From JAAXQD01 sp963790095 (GTDB lineage: Bacteria > Desulfobacterota > Desulfobacteria > Desulfobacterales > UBA11574), in contig CAWBNO010000016.1 of NCBI GenBank assembly GCA_963790095.1, positions 90,808 through 154,807 of the forward strand: a stretch of 64,000 nucleotides of DNA. The letters run 5' to 3'. Under the pieces are notes generated by a model. The model was not told the DNA's origin and ran no database searches. It was given only the letters and a program-made list of their open reading frames with translations. Made by a program: the position numbers and the translations under genes. This document shows, piece after piece, positions 16,921 through 24,858 of this stretch; the stretch's first letter is position 1, and every line of letters starts with the position of its first letter.

Positions 16921-17538
16921 TTATTCTTTTGAAACCGTCTTCTGAAGCCACACGATGAGGCCGATGGTGATAAACGCACCTGGCGCCAGAACCATTAGCC
17001 CCATATTTTCGTATCCCGCGGCATAAAACGCATCGGGTATCACCTGAAATCCAAAAAATTTTCCGGCTCCAAAAAACTCCCGAAGCACCGCCACCGTGAT
17101 CAGAATTTGACTGTACCCCAGACCGTTGCCGATGCCATCGAGCAGGGATAAAAACGGGGGATTCCCCAGGGCATATGTTTCGGCCCGTCCCAGGATAATG
17201 CAATTGGTGATAATAAGCCCCACGAAAATGGAGAGTTGCTTGCTGATATCGTACAAAAATGCTTGAAGTACCTGATCCGCAAAAATCACCAATGTTGCGA
17301 TAACGGTGAGTTCAATGATGATGCGAATATTTCTGGGGATAAACTTTCGCATCAAAGAGATCAACAGATTCGAAAAAGCCAGAACAAAGGTCAGGGCCAG
17401 GCTCATGACAATGGCGGTCTTTAGTTGAACGGTGACCGCCAGAGCAGAGCATATTCCCAGGATTTGTCCGGAAATCGGATTGGTTTCCCAGATGGGCTTA
17501 AAAAATACATTAAAAGCTTTGGTTTTTGTTATCTTCAT
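16921..17538 (-). CDS. nqrD: Na+-translocating NADH:quinone oxidoreductase subunit D
   Basis: A 205-residue, six-helix membrane subunit related to RnfE. C30 (LGICSALAV) and C113 (TNCIILGRAE) match the paired cysteines that bind the iron centre shared with NqrE. The loop with RAETYA is highly conserved in NqrD. It is the fourth gene of the operon, preceded by three hairpins after nqrC. Confidence 0.95.
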   Translation of the reverse strand: MKITKTKAFNVFFKPIWETNPISGQILGICSALAVTVQLKTAIVMSLALTFVLAFSNLLISLMRKFIPRNIRIIIELTVIATLVIFADQVLQAFLYDISKQLSIFVGLIITNCIILGRAETYALGNPPFLSLLDGIGNGLGYSQILITVAVLREFFGAGKFFGFQVIPDAFYAAGYENMGLMVLAPGAFITIGLIVWLQKTVSKE

Positions 17539-17556
17539 TTGATTTTTTGCCTAAAA

Positions 17557-17658
17557 CCGGATGCCGTGCATCCGGGAGCAAATGCAGCGATTAAAGGACT
17601 CCCGTGCTTTTGCCTTTTCGGCCGATGGCCGAAAATTCATCCTACCCGTTTTACGGGT
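17557..17658 (-). promoter_or_regulatory. Cluster of three hairpins between nqrC and nqrD
   Basis: Three perfect short inverted repeats lie in a row: CCGGATGC/GCATCCGG (17557-17575), TTTTCGGCC/GGCCGAAAA (17615-17635) and ACCCGT/ACGGGT (17644-17658, overlapping the end of nqrC). The middle one ends in a T-run when read on the minus strand, so it could act as a partial terminator or as an RNA-processing site within the operon. Confidence 0.5.
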
Positions 17659-18358
17659 GGGCGTTGATTTCATTTTTTCTGAATCTTTTAGAAAAAGGTT
17701 CGTATTCCGTCAGTATCTGTTTTAACCCGGCCGATAAAAATTTTCCGGTCATGGAAGCGCCACTGATGCCGTCTACGAAATTTTTCTGACGGCTTTCAGG
17801 TATCCGTTCTTTTACCGATCCTTTGGCAATGGCAACGGCAACAAAATTACCCTGGTCATCCAAAATTTTCTTGCCTTCGAAATTCTTCTGGAACCATTTT
17901 TTCTCGATCTCTCCGCCGAGACCGGGGGTTTCCTGATGACTGTAAACGGTAAATCCTGAAATGGTGGCCCCGTCATTTTTTATCGCCATATATCCTGAGA
18001 TTTTTCCCCACAGCCCTCGAGAATGAACGGGGATGATATATGCTTGAACTTTTCCCTGCTGAGAAAAAAGATAGACCGGCAGATCGCTTTTACCCTTTGT
18101 ATGTTCCGGAATAATTTCACCGTCGACATTAATCCATATCTGCCGGATATTCTGGGAATAAAGTTGCGCAGCGGTCTCTGGTGAAACGACGTCTTCGCCA
18201 TCCAGCAGACCGACGGATTTTAATATGTTTTTATTCTTGTCGAGTTCGATATTCTTGAGCTGATATTCCTTCAATCCGGTGGATGCCAGGGTCAGCAAAC
18301 TGCCGCAGGCCAGACTCAACACCGCTGCAAATAATATCGATTTGACATAATTAGACAT
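17651..18358 (-). CDS. nqrC: Na+-translocating NADH:quinone oxidoreductase subunit C
   Basis: A 235-residue protein with one N-terminal membrane helix (about 8-27) and a large extracytoplasmic FMN-binding domain. The flavinylation motif is SGASMT with the acceptor Thr at about position 204 (DGISGASMT); the first Thr of the usual SGAT is Ser here, but the acceptor is kept. GYMAIKNDGATISGFTVYSHQETPGLG-type sequence is the FMN-binding core. The start overlaps the end of nqrB by eight bases. An ApbE-type flavin transferase is needed and is not in the window. Confidence 0.94.
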   Translation of the reverse strand: MSNYVKSILFAAVLSLACGSLLTLASTGLKEYQLKNIELDKNKNILKSVGLLDGEDVVSPETAAQLYSQNIRQIWINVDGEIIPEHTKGKSDLPVYLFSQQGKVQAYIIPVHSRGLWGKISGYMAIKNDGATISGFTVYSHQETPGLGGEIEKKWFQKNFEGKKILDDQGNFVAVAIAKGSVKERIPESRQKNFVDGISGASMTGKFLSAGLKQILTEYEPFSKRFRKNEINAHP

Positions 18359-19544
18359 TGGGGACCCTTTTTTTCAGCCGGATCTGGATTTCAAAATGAT
18401 CCAACAGCGGCGAAAACAGGTTCATGAAAAGAATCGCCAGCATGATTCCTTCTGGAAACGCCGGATTGAAAATTCGTATCATTACCGTCAACGCACCAAT
18501 GGCGAAACCGTATATCCATTTTGAGCCGTTCATTCCGGGGGCTGAAACCGGATCGGTGGCCATGTAGGTAATTCCAAAAGCAAATCCGCCCATCACCAGA
18601 TGATAAACCGGTGGCAACGACAGCATGGGGACCGTTGAATTTCCGGATACAAGGCTCACAATGTAGCCCGGACCTGCCGCTGCCAATACTCCAAGAATGC
18701 CGCCGATCATGATCCTGTAACTGGCGATGCCCGTAAAAACCAGGAAGAGAGCGCCCAAAAGGCACATGAGCGTCGATGTCCCTCCGATGCTTCCGGGATA
18801 CAAACCGTAAAAGAGTTTGGGCAACGTAAACCCGGCTTTTGACAGCAAAGATTCTATAAATGCTGCGGTTCCTTGAACTGCGGAAAGCGCAAGGGGGGTG
18901 GCCCCGCTGAAGGTATCCACCCCTTGGGAATTGACGCCGCTGACCACCGTCCATACGGCACTTCCGGTCATTTTTATGGGATAGGCAAAAAATAAAAACG
19001 CCCGTCCGGTCAATGCGGGGTTTAAAAAGTTTCTTCCCGTGCCGCCAAAAATTTCTTTGCCAAAGATCACACCAAATGAAATGCCCAGGGCAACCTGCCA
19101 GAGGGGAATCGTCGGCGGAAGTGTCAGGGGGAACAAAAGGCCCGTAACCAGAAATCCCTCGCTGATGTTGTGTTTTCTGATGGATGCAAACACAAGCTCC
19201 CATGCAAATCCAACACCATAGGAGACCATAATTATCGGTAGAACAATTTGGAGCCCTTTTATGAAAACAGCGACAAAGTCCACCGGGAGTCCGGAGGCCA
19301 AATTCGACTGATAACCGGCATTAAAGATGCCGAAAAAAAGCGGCGGAATCAGCGCCACGATCACAAAGCTCATCAGACGCTTGAGATCGAGGCTGTCTCG
19401 CACGTGAGCATCGTTTTTTGTTACATTGCCCGGAATAAAGAAAAAGGTTTCGAAGGCCTCAAACAGAGGATTGAGTTTTTCAAACCTTCCACCTTCCACA
19501 AAATGCTTTCGCTTGGCGTCGAAAAACTTTTCTATAAACCTCAT
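18351..19544 (-). CDS. nqrB: Na+-translocating NADH:quinone oxidoreductase subunit B
   Basis: A membrane subunit with about ten helices; it carries a covalent FMN and contributes to the Na+ path. The flavinylation motif SGATPL has its Thr at about 216 (VDTFSGATPLAL). I chose ATG 19544, which follows the nqrA stop by two bases; the longer open frame to 19649 runs back into nqrA. The length of 397 residues fits the family (about 400-415). Confidence 0.95.
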   Translation of the reverse strand: MRFIEKFFDAKRKHFVEGGRFEKLNPLFEAFETFFFIPGNVTKNDAHVRDSLDLKRLMSFVIVALIPPLFFGIFNAGYQSNLASGLPVDFVAVFIKGLQIVLPIIMVSYGVGFAWELVFASIRKHNISEGFLVTGLLFPLTLPPTIPLWQVALGISFGVIFGKEIFGGTGRNFLNPALTGRAFLFFAYPIKMTGSAVWTVVSGVNSQGVDTFSGATPLALSAVQGTAAFIESLLSKAGFTLPKLFYGLYPGSIGGTSTLMCLLGALFLVFTGIASYRIMIGGILGVLAAAGPGYIVSLVSGNSTVPMLSLPPVYHLVMGGFAFGITYMATDPVSAPGMNGSKWIYGFAIGALTVMIRIFNPAFPEGIMLAILFMNLFSPLLDHFEIQIRLKKRVPNV

Positions 19545-19546
19545 GA

Positions 19547-20890
19547 TTACAACTGTTCCAAAAAGTATGCTTTTTTTGTTTTCTTGAAAATAGTTTTCAG
19601 TTCGATCTTCGATGGACATACATAGGTGCAGAGACCGCATTCCACACAATCCAGCAAGCCGTGATCGAGTGCCTCCTCAATTTCATCAGCCAGTATGGTT
19701 TTGTATGTGAACTGGGGTAAGATATCCACAGGACAGACCTCGCCGCAAAATCCGCAATTGATACATGCCCGCACTTCACCATGACAATTGCAATCCATGG
19801 CCATGGACGATTTATTTAAAAAAGATAAAAATGCCCTGGAGCGGCTGGGTTTATTAAATCCGGGTCTGGCAAACCCAAAAAACTCTTTTTCGTCGCCTTG
19901 GGGAATCAATACCAGGGAGGACTCATAAAACCCCATATATGAATCTTTCGAAGCGGTATAACCCTTGAAAATTCCCCCCACAATATATCTGGCTGTTCCG
20001 GTATCGTCTGCTCGTCCCTTTGTGATATGATTCAAAGGAACCCCCATTCTGGTCTTAAGATGCTTTCGTTCCCTGGCAAGGGATCCCCCTAAAACCACGG
20101 TCCGATCCACTGGGTATTTTCCGGTCTTAAAGAGCATTGCCAAAAGAAATACATCCTGTCCGTTGATATACCAGGAGCGGTTTTCATCGGGACCTTTTTT
20201 GATATGATACAGCAATACACCCGGATCGTCGGCAGGGTAAAATCCGTTGCAGGTATGGGTCACAAAACCGTTCAGGCGGTCTTGGGCAAAGCCATCGTCC
20301 GAAGATGTACTTATCAGAAGGCTTTCGGATAGTTTCTCCAGAATTTTTATGCCGAATTCAAACAGATCGATTCTGTCGTTTAAATAAGCTTCCGGTACGG
20401 GCTGGAAAGGCTCTTTGGAATTGAGACTGACGATGACCGATGGCGGGACGACGTCCGGGTTTGGAACATCTCGAAAGGGGAGCTCTCTGAACAGGGGCCA
20501 TAGCCCCCCAGTCATTATCATTTTAACCAGCTTTTGTCTTTCCATACCGTCAAGGTCGGCTTCGCTGATAACGGGAAACGCTTCGAAGTCCTCATCCGGA
20601 TCCAACTCTATGACGATCTCTTTTATGACTCTTCGGGGACCGTATTTGATGTCGGCGATTCTTCCGCCGCCCGGTGATAAAAATACGAGTTGAGGGTTTC
20701 GCTTGTCTTCAAAAACAGGGGACCCCACTTTAACAGGATCATCGACCTTGACCTTAAGACGGGGTTTAACAAAGGGGATTCTTTCCGGCAAAAGCGCCAC
20801 TCTTGCCGGCTTCTCCAGTATTGCAATATCATGAGAAGGCATACCGGAGATATTGATATCGTAGCCTTTTCGGGTGTGGATTTCCATCAT
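19547..20890 (-). CDS. nqrA: Na+-translocating NADH:quinone oxidoreductase subunit A with two [4Fe-4S] motifs
   Basis: The N-terminal half is clearly NqrA (KGYDINISGMP, KVKVDDPVKVGSPVFEDKRNP), the first cytoplasmic subunit of the complex. The C terminus is unusual: it holds two complete ferredoxin motifs, C376-C379-C382-C386P and C415-C418-C421-C425P. Those are the arrangement of RnfC, whereas textbook NqrA keeps only a trace of the second motif (CTYVCP). The protein therefore looks like an NqrA that retains the iron-sulfur domain of its Rnf-like ancestor. Length is 447. It is first in the operon; the upstream region carries an inverted-repeat element and a divergent Fur-family gene. The second Met codon (20887) may be the start. 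Confidence 0.92.
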   Translation of the reverse strand: MMEIHTRKGYDINISGMPSHDIAILEKPARVALLPERIPFVKPRLKVKVDDPVKVGSPVFEDKRNPQLVFLSPGGGRIADIKYGPRRVIKEIVIELDPDEDFEAFPVISEADLDGMERQKLVKMIMTGGLWPLFRELPFRDVPNPDVVPPSVIVSLNSKEPFQPVPEAYLNDRIDLFEFGIKILEKLSESLLISTSSDDGFAQDRLNGFVTHTCNGFYPADDPGVLLYHIKKGPDENRSWYINGQDVFLLAMLFKTGKYPVDRTVVLGGSLARERKHLKTRMGVPLNHITKGRADDTGTARYIVGGIFKGYTASKDSYMGFYESSLVLIPQGDEKEFFGFARPGFNKPSRSRAFLSFLNKSSMAMDCNCHGEVRACINCGFCGEVCPVDILPQFTYKTILADEIEEALDHGLLDCVECGLCTYVCPSKIELKTIFKKTKKAYFLEQL

Positions 20891-20918
20891 AAGTCGGTCT
20901 ATCGGTTGAAATGCTTTT

Positions 20919-21124
20919 AACTAGTTTCCATCCATAAATGGCCCTTTTTCCCCGGATCTGCTTTGTCCGCGGGTTTTCGTCTGCGGCATACAGGGAGTAT
21001 GCTTTCCTACCCCGCTTGGCGGGGGCCGAAAACCCTTTTGCGGCCTTGATCCGAACAAAAATAGCTCATTTATGAATAGGAAACGCACCATGCCTTTTTT
21101 ACAATTGTGGATGGGTACTAATTA
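20919..21124. repeat. Inverted-repeat element, CTAGTTTCCATCCATAAATG family
   Basis: AACTAGTTTCCATCCATAAATG at 20919 is repeated in reverse twice: CATTTATGAATAGGAAAC at 21067-21084 and TGGATGGGTACTAATTAG near 21107-21124. Inside are further pairs (GGGTTTTCG with CGAAAACCC, and a CCCCGCTTGGCGGGG hairpin). It separates nqrA from the Fur-family gene and would lie in the 5' leader of nqrA. A matching end (AACTAGTGTCCATCCATA) occurs alone at 40121. Confidence 0.65.
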
Positions 21125-21257
21125 GTATAAAATAAACTTTTTTATTTTGCAATATTCATACCGAAAGTTGTGATTAAAACCTTGGGCGACATCCGAATAC
21201 ACCATTTCATACTTGACACAAATGTCTTTTCAGCTTAGGAAATATAGGAAGATCAGA

Positions 21258-21704
21258 GTGCGAACACGTCGTGTCAGAGGTAAAAACTTGCTGCAAAAAA
21301 AAAACATTCGGATGACCAAGCAGCGCAAAGTAATTCTTGAAGAGCTGCGAAGGCAACACACCCATCCGAGTGCTGACGAAGTTTATAGGATGGTACGCCA
21401 TCGTCTTCCCCGGATCAGTCTTGGAACGGTTTACCGAAATTTGGAAGTGCTTGTCCAGATGGGTGAAATCCAAAAACTGGAACTCAGCGGTTCTTTGAAA
21501 CGCTTCGACTGGGACACGGACAAGCATTACCATATTCGCTGTGTATGCTGTGACCGGGTGGATGATGCACCGATTGCACCCTTGAACCAACTTGAAAACG
21601 AACTTTACGGGGCAACTGTTTTTGAAATCATCGGACACAACCTTGAGTTTAAAGGGCTTTGTCCCGAATGTTCAGAAAACGCAACTCCGGACCATGCTGA
21701 ATGA
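21258..21704 (+). CDS. Fur/PerR-family transcriptional regulator
   Basis: Winged-helix domain with MTKQRKVILEEL and HPSADEVYRMVRHRLPRISLGTVYRNLEVL, then a dimerisation/metal domain with HYHIRCVCC. Structural-zinc cysteines are CVCC and CPEC near the C terminus. The pattern fits PerR- or Fur-like metal sensors; the extra Cys in CVCC and lack of a His-rich tail make the metal uncertain. Start is not secure: I use the GTG at 21258 because AGGAAG precedes it. A TTG at 21288 after AGAGGT is also possible, while a TTG at 21213 lies within TTGACA, a likely -35 box. It overlaps the next gene by 11 bases and is divergent from nqr. Peroxide-defence genes at 28.9-30.6 kb are plausible targets. Confidence 0.85.
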   Translation: MRTRRVRGKNLLQKKNIRMTKQRKVILEELRRQHTHPSADEVYRMVRHRLPRISLGTVYRNLEVLVQMGEIQKLELSGSLKRFDWDTDKHYHIRCVCCDRVDDAPIAPLNQLENELYGATVFEIIGHNLEFKGLCPECSENATPDHAE

Positions 21705-22524
21705 CTACTTCCAACACCAGGCTGAGCTTTCAGATTTGGAATGCGATCTTCGCTGTCCCAACGATTGCAGCGCACCCGGATGCTGGAAGGCTGACGTCAT
21801 CGTTGAAGTAACCTTCGTTGACTTGATCCGACTCTCTGGGACCCTGACCACCCGTGTCTCTCACCTCTTTTCTCAATACTGCCGGCTGGGTTTGATAACA
21901 TGTGAGGATAATATCCGATATAAAAGACTTGCAATAAAGATGAAAAAACCATGTCCTTTCCTGTCCGAAAACCGATGCATGGTTCATGATTCCAAACCAT
22001 TAAGCTGCATACTCTTTCCGGAGATTTACCAGGTCAAAGATCTGTTGCCTCAACTTTCCCAAAAACCGATATTTAATTCATTTCCATGCCTTAAGAAACC
22101 CATCGCTATTTCAGAAAATAGATACCAAGCCTTAAAAAAACTCAGAAGAATGAGTAAACAGGAACAGGCCCTGTCCCATGATTATTTGTTCGGTGTTCCA
22201 AGCTTTATCGTCTGCTCAAAACCCTTAAAGAAAAAACTTCGGCGCAGCCACCCGAAAACAACCCTATTTTCTTTAAAAGATTATGATAACATATTGAATA
22301 AAACCCTCAAAACATCCGGCTTTTTCGAAAGTGTGTTTGAAAAAATATCCCGATTAGACACCATGGCAGGAATGAAACATATCATTGAAAAGCTCAATGA
22401 CCGCGTCATGATGACGCATCTTATGGAAAAGATGGTCCGACCGGGCGTTGTTCACAAATTAGAACGTCATCATATCAAGAAACTGAAAAGAAGCCTCCTC
22501 TCACCTGCGATATTTTTTATGTAA
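21694..22524 (+). CDS. YkgJ-family cysteine-cluster protein
   Basis: The 276-residue protein has ECDLRCPNDCSAPGCW near the start and CPFLSENRCMVHDSKPLSC further on, the two halves of the YkgJ (UPF0153) putative metal-binding site. The C-terminal 120 residues are basic and helical, with no known domain. I chose ATG 21694, inside the last codons of the Fur-family gene, rather than an earlier start that would overlap it by 110 bases. Coupling to a metalloregulator suggests a role in metal or redox homeostasis, but this is inference. The related protein at 1-675 is not close in sequence outside the Cys segments. Confidence 0.75.
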   Translation: MLNDYFQHQAELSDLECDLRCPNDCSAPGCWKADVIVEVTFVDLIRLSGTLTTRVSHLFSQYCRLGLITCEDNIRYKRLAIKMKKPCPFLSENRCMVHDSKPLSCILFPEIYQVKDLLPQLSQKPIFNSFPCLKKPIAISENRYQALKKLRRMSKQEQALSHDYLFGVPSFIVCSKPLKKKLRRSHPKTTLFSLKDYDNILNKTLKTSGFFESVFEKISRLDTMAGMKHIIEKLNDRVMMTHLMEKMVRPGVVHKLERHHIKKLKRSLLSPAIFFM

Positions 22525-22833
22525 ACATTCAGTCCTTTCATGGAAGGTCTAAAAGGGAGTTCAAGACAAACATTTCTTTTTAAGCCGAAGTTCCATAACC
22601 GCACAACAGGTGATCTATGAGACAAATGTGTATCATGGGCTGTCTTCGATGATACATTTTGCCGAAATGCTTCGCTTTAGTTTTTGGCAAGAATGCGGAC
22701 AAAAGCCGACAATACGCGATATCTTCAGAATCATGGACTCTAAATAACACCGAGTCCTAACACGCTGCAACCAATTGCTTGTGGTTAAATCCCGGGAAAT
22801 GTCATGGTGAAATTTTGGATTGGGATCCAGACC
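22525..22833. other. Non-coding gap before citrate synthase
   Basis: No credible gene is seen. The only structure is a hairpin TGTATCAT/ATGATACA (about 22629-22656) followed by TTTT, which may end the fur-ykgJ transcript. AT-rich sequence follows up to a sigma-54-like site. Confidence 0.4.
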
Positions 22834-22849
22834 TGGCACGAAAATTGAT
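22834..22849 (+). promoter_or_regulatory. Sigma-54-like promoter before citrate synthase
   Basis: TGGCACGAAAATTGAT matches the -24 element (TGGCACG) exactly and the -12 element with one deviation (TTGA in place of TTGC). It lies 89 bases before the citrate synthase ATG. A sigma-54 activator is encoded at 8118, but no link is shown. Confidence 0.35.
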
Positions 22850-22937
22850 TATTAATCATAGAATACATGCTGTAAATAATAACAATCTGTTTATAGCTCC
22901 GCGCGAAAACTCAAAAAAATAAAACTGGAGGTGAATT

Positions 22938-24116
22938 ATGGATGCATGTCAACCTATTTTAAATACCGGCTTGCGCGGTTTCAATGTGGCTACGACCCGG
23001 GTGGGAGATGTTGACGGTACCGCCGGAAGATTGATCTACAGGGGGTATCTTGTACAGGATTTGGCCGGAAAAGTGTCGTTCGAGGAGGTTGCATATTTGT
23101 TGCTCTATGAAAGACTGCCTCAAAAAACAGAACTTGAAAACTTCAAGAAACAGCTTGTATCGGAACGGACATTTCCGCCTGGACTCATGGCAGCCCTTGA
23201 AACCATACCCAAAGATGCCCTTCCCATGGATGTCCTTCAGGCATCGACTGCCTTATTGGCACACCATGATCCCGATACCAGAGAGCATTCTCCTGAAGCT
23301 GCAGCCCGCATGGGCATAAAGTTGATTGCAAAATTCCCAACCATTGTTGCGGCCTGGGACCGCATTCGGAACAATCGTAAACCCATTGATCCGGAACCGG
23401 AGTTGAGCCATGCAGCCAACTTTCTTTATATGCTCAATGGAAAAATTCCGGACGATGAACTTGCCGGCTTTTTTGATACCTGCCTGGTACTCCATGCAGA
23501 ACATTCATTTAACGCTTCAACATTTTCGGCGAGACAGGTGGCATCCACAAGGGCCCACATGTATTCGGCCGTTGCTGCCGGTGTCGGGTCTTTATCCGGT
23601 GAACTCCATGGCGGTGCAAATACGCGGGTTATGGAGATGCTTCTTGATATCGGCTCTGTTGACAAGGTTGATGGGTATGTGAACAATTTGCTCGACACCG
23701 GTGGAATTATCATGGGACTGGGTCATGCCGTTTACAAAACCGATGATCCGAGAGCACATATCCTCGCACCCATGTCTCAAAAAATGGGTGAGCGTACCGG
23801 AGAGCCAAAGTGGTATGAAATGTCCAAAATCCTTGAGAAAAAAGGTAAGGAAGCCTTTAAGCAGAGAAAAGGAAGAGATATTTTTGTTAATGTCGATTTT
23901 TACAGCGCATCGCTTTATTACTACATGGGGATTCCGGTCGATCTTTTTACGCCCATCTTTGCCATGGCCAGAATTTCCGGATGGGCAGCCCATATTATTG
24001 AAGAGCAGTTTGGGGGTGCCGCCTCAAAACCGGTGCTTTATCGTCCCGACTCTGAGTATATCGGGGAGTACTGCGGTCCCGAAGAGTGCGCCTTTGTGCC
24101 CATTGACGAACGATAA
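22938..24116 (+). CDS. Citrate synthase (2-methylcitrate synthase-like, type I short form)
   Basis: The 392-residue protein condenses oxaloacetate with an acyl-CoA. The catalytic residues appear as His in ELHGGANTRV, His in GLGHAVYKTDDPRA and Asp in NVDFYSASLYYYMGI; the C terminus has ARISGWAAHIIEE. The length and the NVDFYSA segment match the archaeal/Gram-positive type citrate and 2-methylcitrate synthases, and sequence alone does not separate the two substrates. A strong GGAGG site precedes the ATG. It is followed, 72 bases later, by the rubredoxin-membrane fusion and thioredoxin reductase. Confidence 0.92.
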   Translation: MDACQPILNTGLRGFNVATTRVGDVDGTAGRLIYRGYLVQDLAGKVSFEEVAYLLLYERLPQKTELENFKKQLVSERTFPPGLMAALETIPKDALPMDVLQASTALLAHHDPDTREHSPEAAARMGIKLIAKFPTIVAAWDRIRNNRKPIDPEPELSHAANFLYMLNGKIPDDELAGFFDTCLVLHAEHSFNASTFSARQVASTRAHMYSAVAAGVGSLSGELHGGANTRVMEMLLDIGSVDKVDGYVNNLLDTGGIIMGLGHAVYKTDDPRAHILAPMSQKMGERTGEPKWYEMSKILEKKGKEAFKQRKGRDIFVNVDFYSASLYYYMGIPVDLFTPIFAMARISGWAAHIIEEQFGGAASKPVLYRPDSEYIGEYCGPEECAFVPIDER

Positions 24117-24188
24117 TATCGTTTAAAAGAAGGTTTGCAGACGAATAAACCACGCCTGTTTCGGACCGAATAACAGAAAGGAGCTCCA

Positions 24189-24833
24189 ATGAAAAAGTGG
24201 AGATGTACGGTCTGCGGCTACATTCATGAAGGAGAGGAGCCGCCCGAAAAATGCCCGGTATGTGGTGCGGATCGAAGTAAATTTGTCGAAATTGTTTCTA
24301 AAGAAGAAGAGATAGATGCGAAGACCGACCCAATAGAACCTGAAACTGGACCGAAAGAGACGGATGCTGAAACAAAGATCCCCGGCCCTTTGTCAAAATA
24401 TGACCGAATATATCAACTGATGGTCAAGCACCATGTCCATCCGATTTCGGTCCATATCCCCAACGGTGTACTTCCCGTTTCCGTTATTTTTATTTTTTTA
24501 AGCGCAGTTTTAAAGTTCAGCGGCTTAGCTCAAGCTGCGTTCTATAACCTCATATTTGTTGTCTTTTCTATGCCGGTGGTACTTTTTTCAGGGATCGTTG
24601 TGTGGCGGAAAAAATACAATGGCGCGTTGACAAAACTGTTTATGACAAAGATTATTTGCGGTGGTTTGGTATCCGTAATGGCGATGATATTCGTCATATG
24701 GTCTATTGTCGATCCCGGGGTGCTGACAGGGACGTCAACCCATTTTGGCGTATTTCTATTTATCAACATCATCATGCTTGCCGCGGCCGTCATCGCCGGA
24801 TTTCTCGGGGGGAAGCTTGTATTCAGAGAATAA
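24189..24833 (+). CDS. Rubredoxin-domain / four-helix membrane fusion protein
   Basis: Residues 1-35 are a rubredoxin-like iron site with C6, C9, C22 and C25 (CTVCGYIHEGEEPPEKCPVC). An acidic linker (about 36-65, rich in Glu, Asp and Thr) joins it to a membrane domain of about four helices. That domain starts with a His-rich segment KHHVHPISVHIPNG and resembles the DUF2231-type membrane family. The His residues at the membrane edge could bind haem, which would make this a rubredoxin-to-membrane electron carrier; this is inference. Ribosome site AAAGGAG; the next gene starts 25 bases after the stop, so the pair is probably co-transcribed. Confidence 0.75.
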   Translation: MKKWRCTVCGYIHEGEEPPEKCPVCGADRSKFVEIVSKEEEIDAKTDPIEPETGPKETDAETKIPGPLSKYDRIYQLMVKHHVHPISVHIPNGVLPVSVIFIFLSAVLKFSGLAQAAFYNLIFVVFSMPVVLFSGIVVWRKKYNGALTKLFMTKIICGGLVSVMAMIFVIWSIVDPGVLTGTSTHFGVFLFINIIMLAAAVIAGFLGGKLVFRE

Positions 24834-24858
24834 TTTGATGAAAGAAGGAGATTAGACG

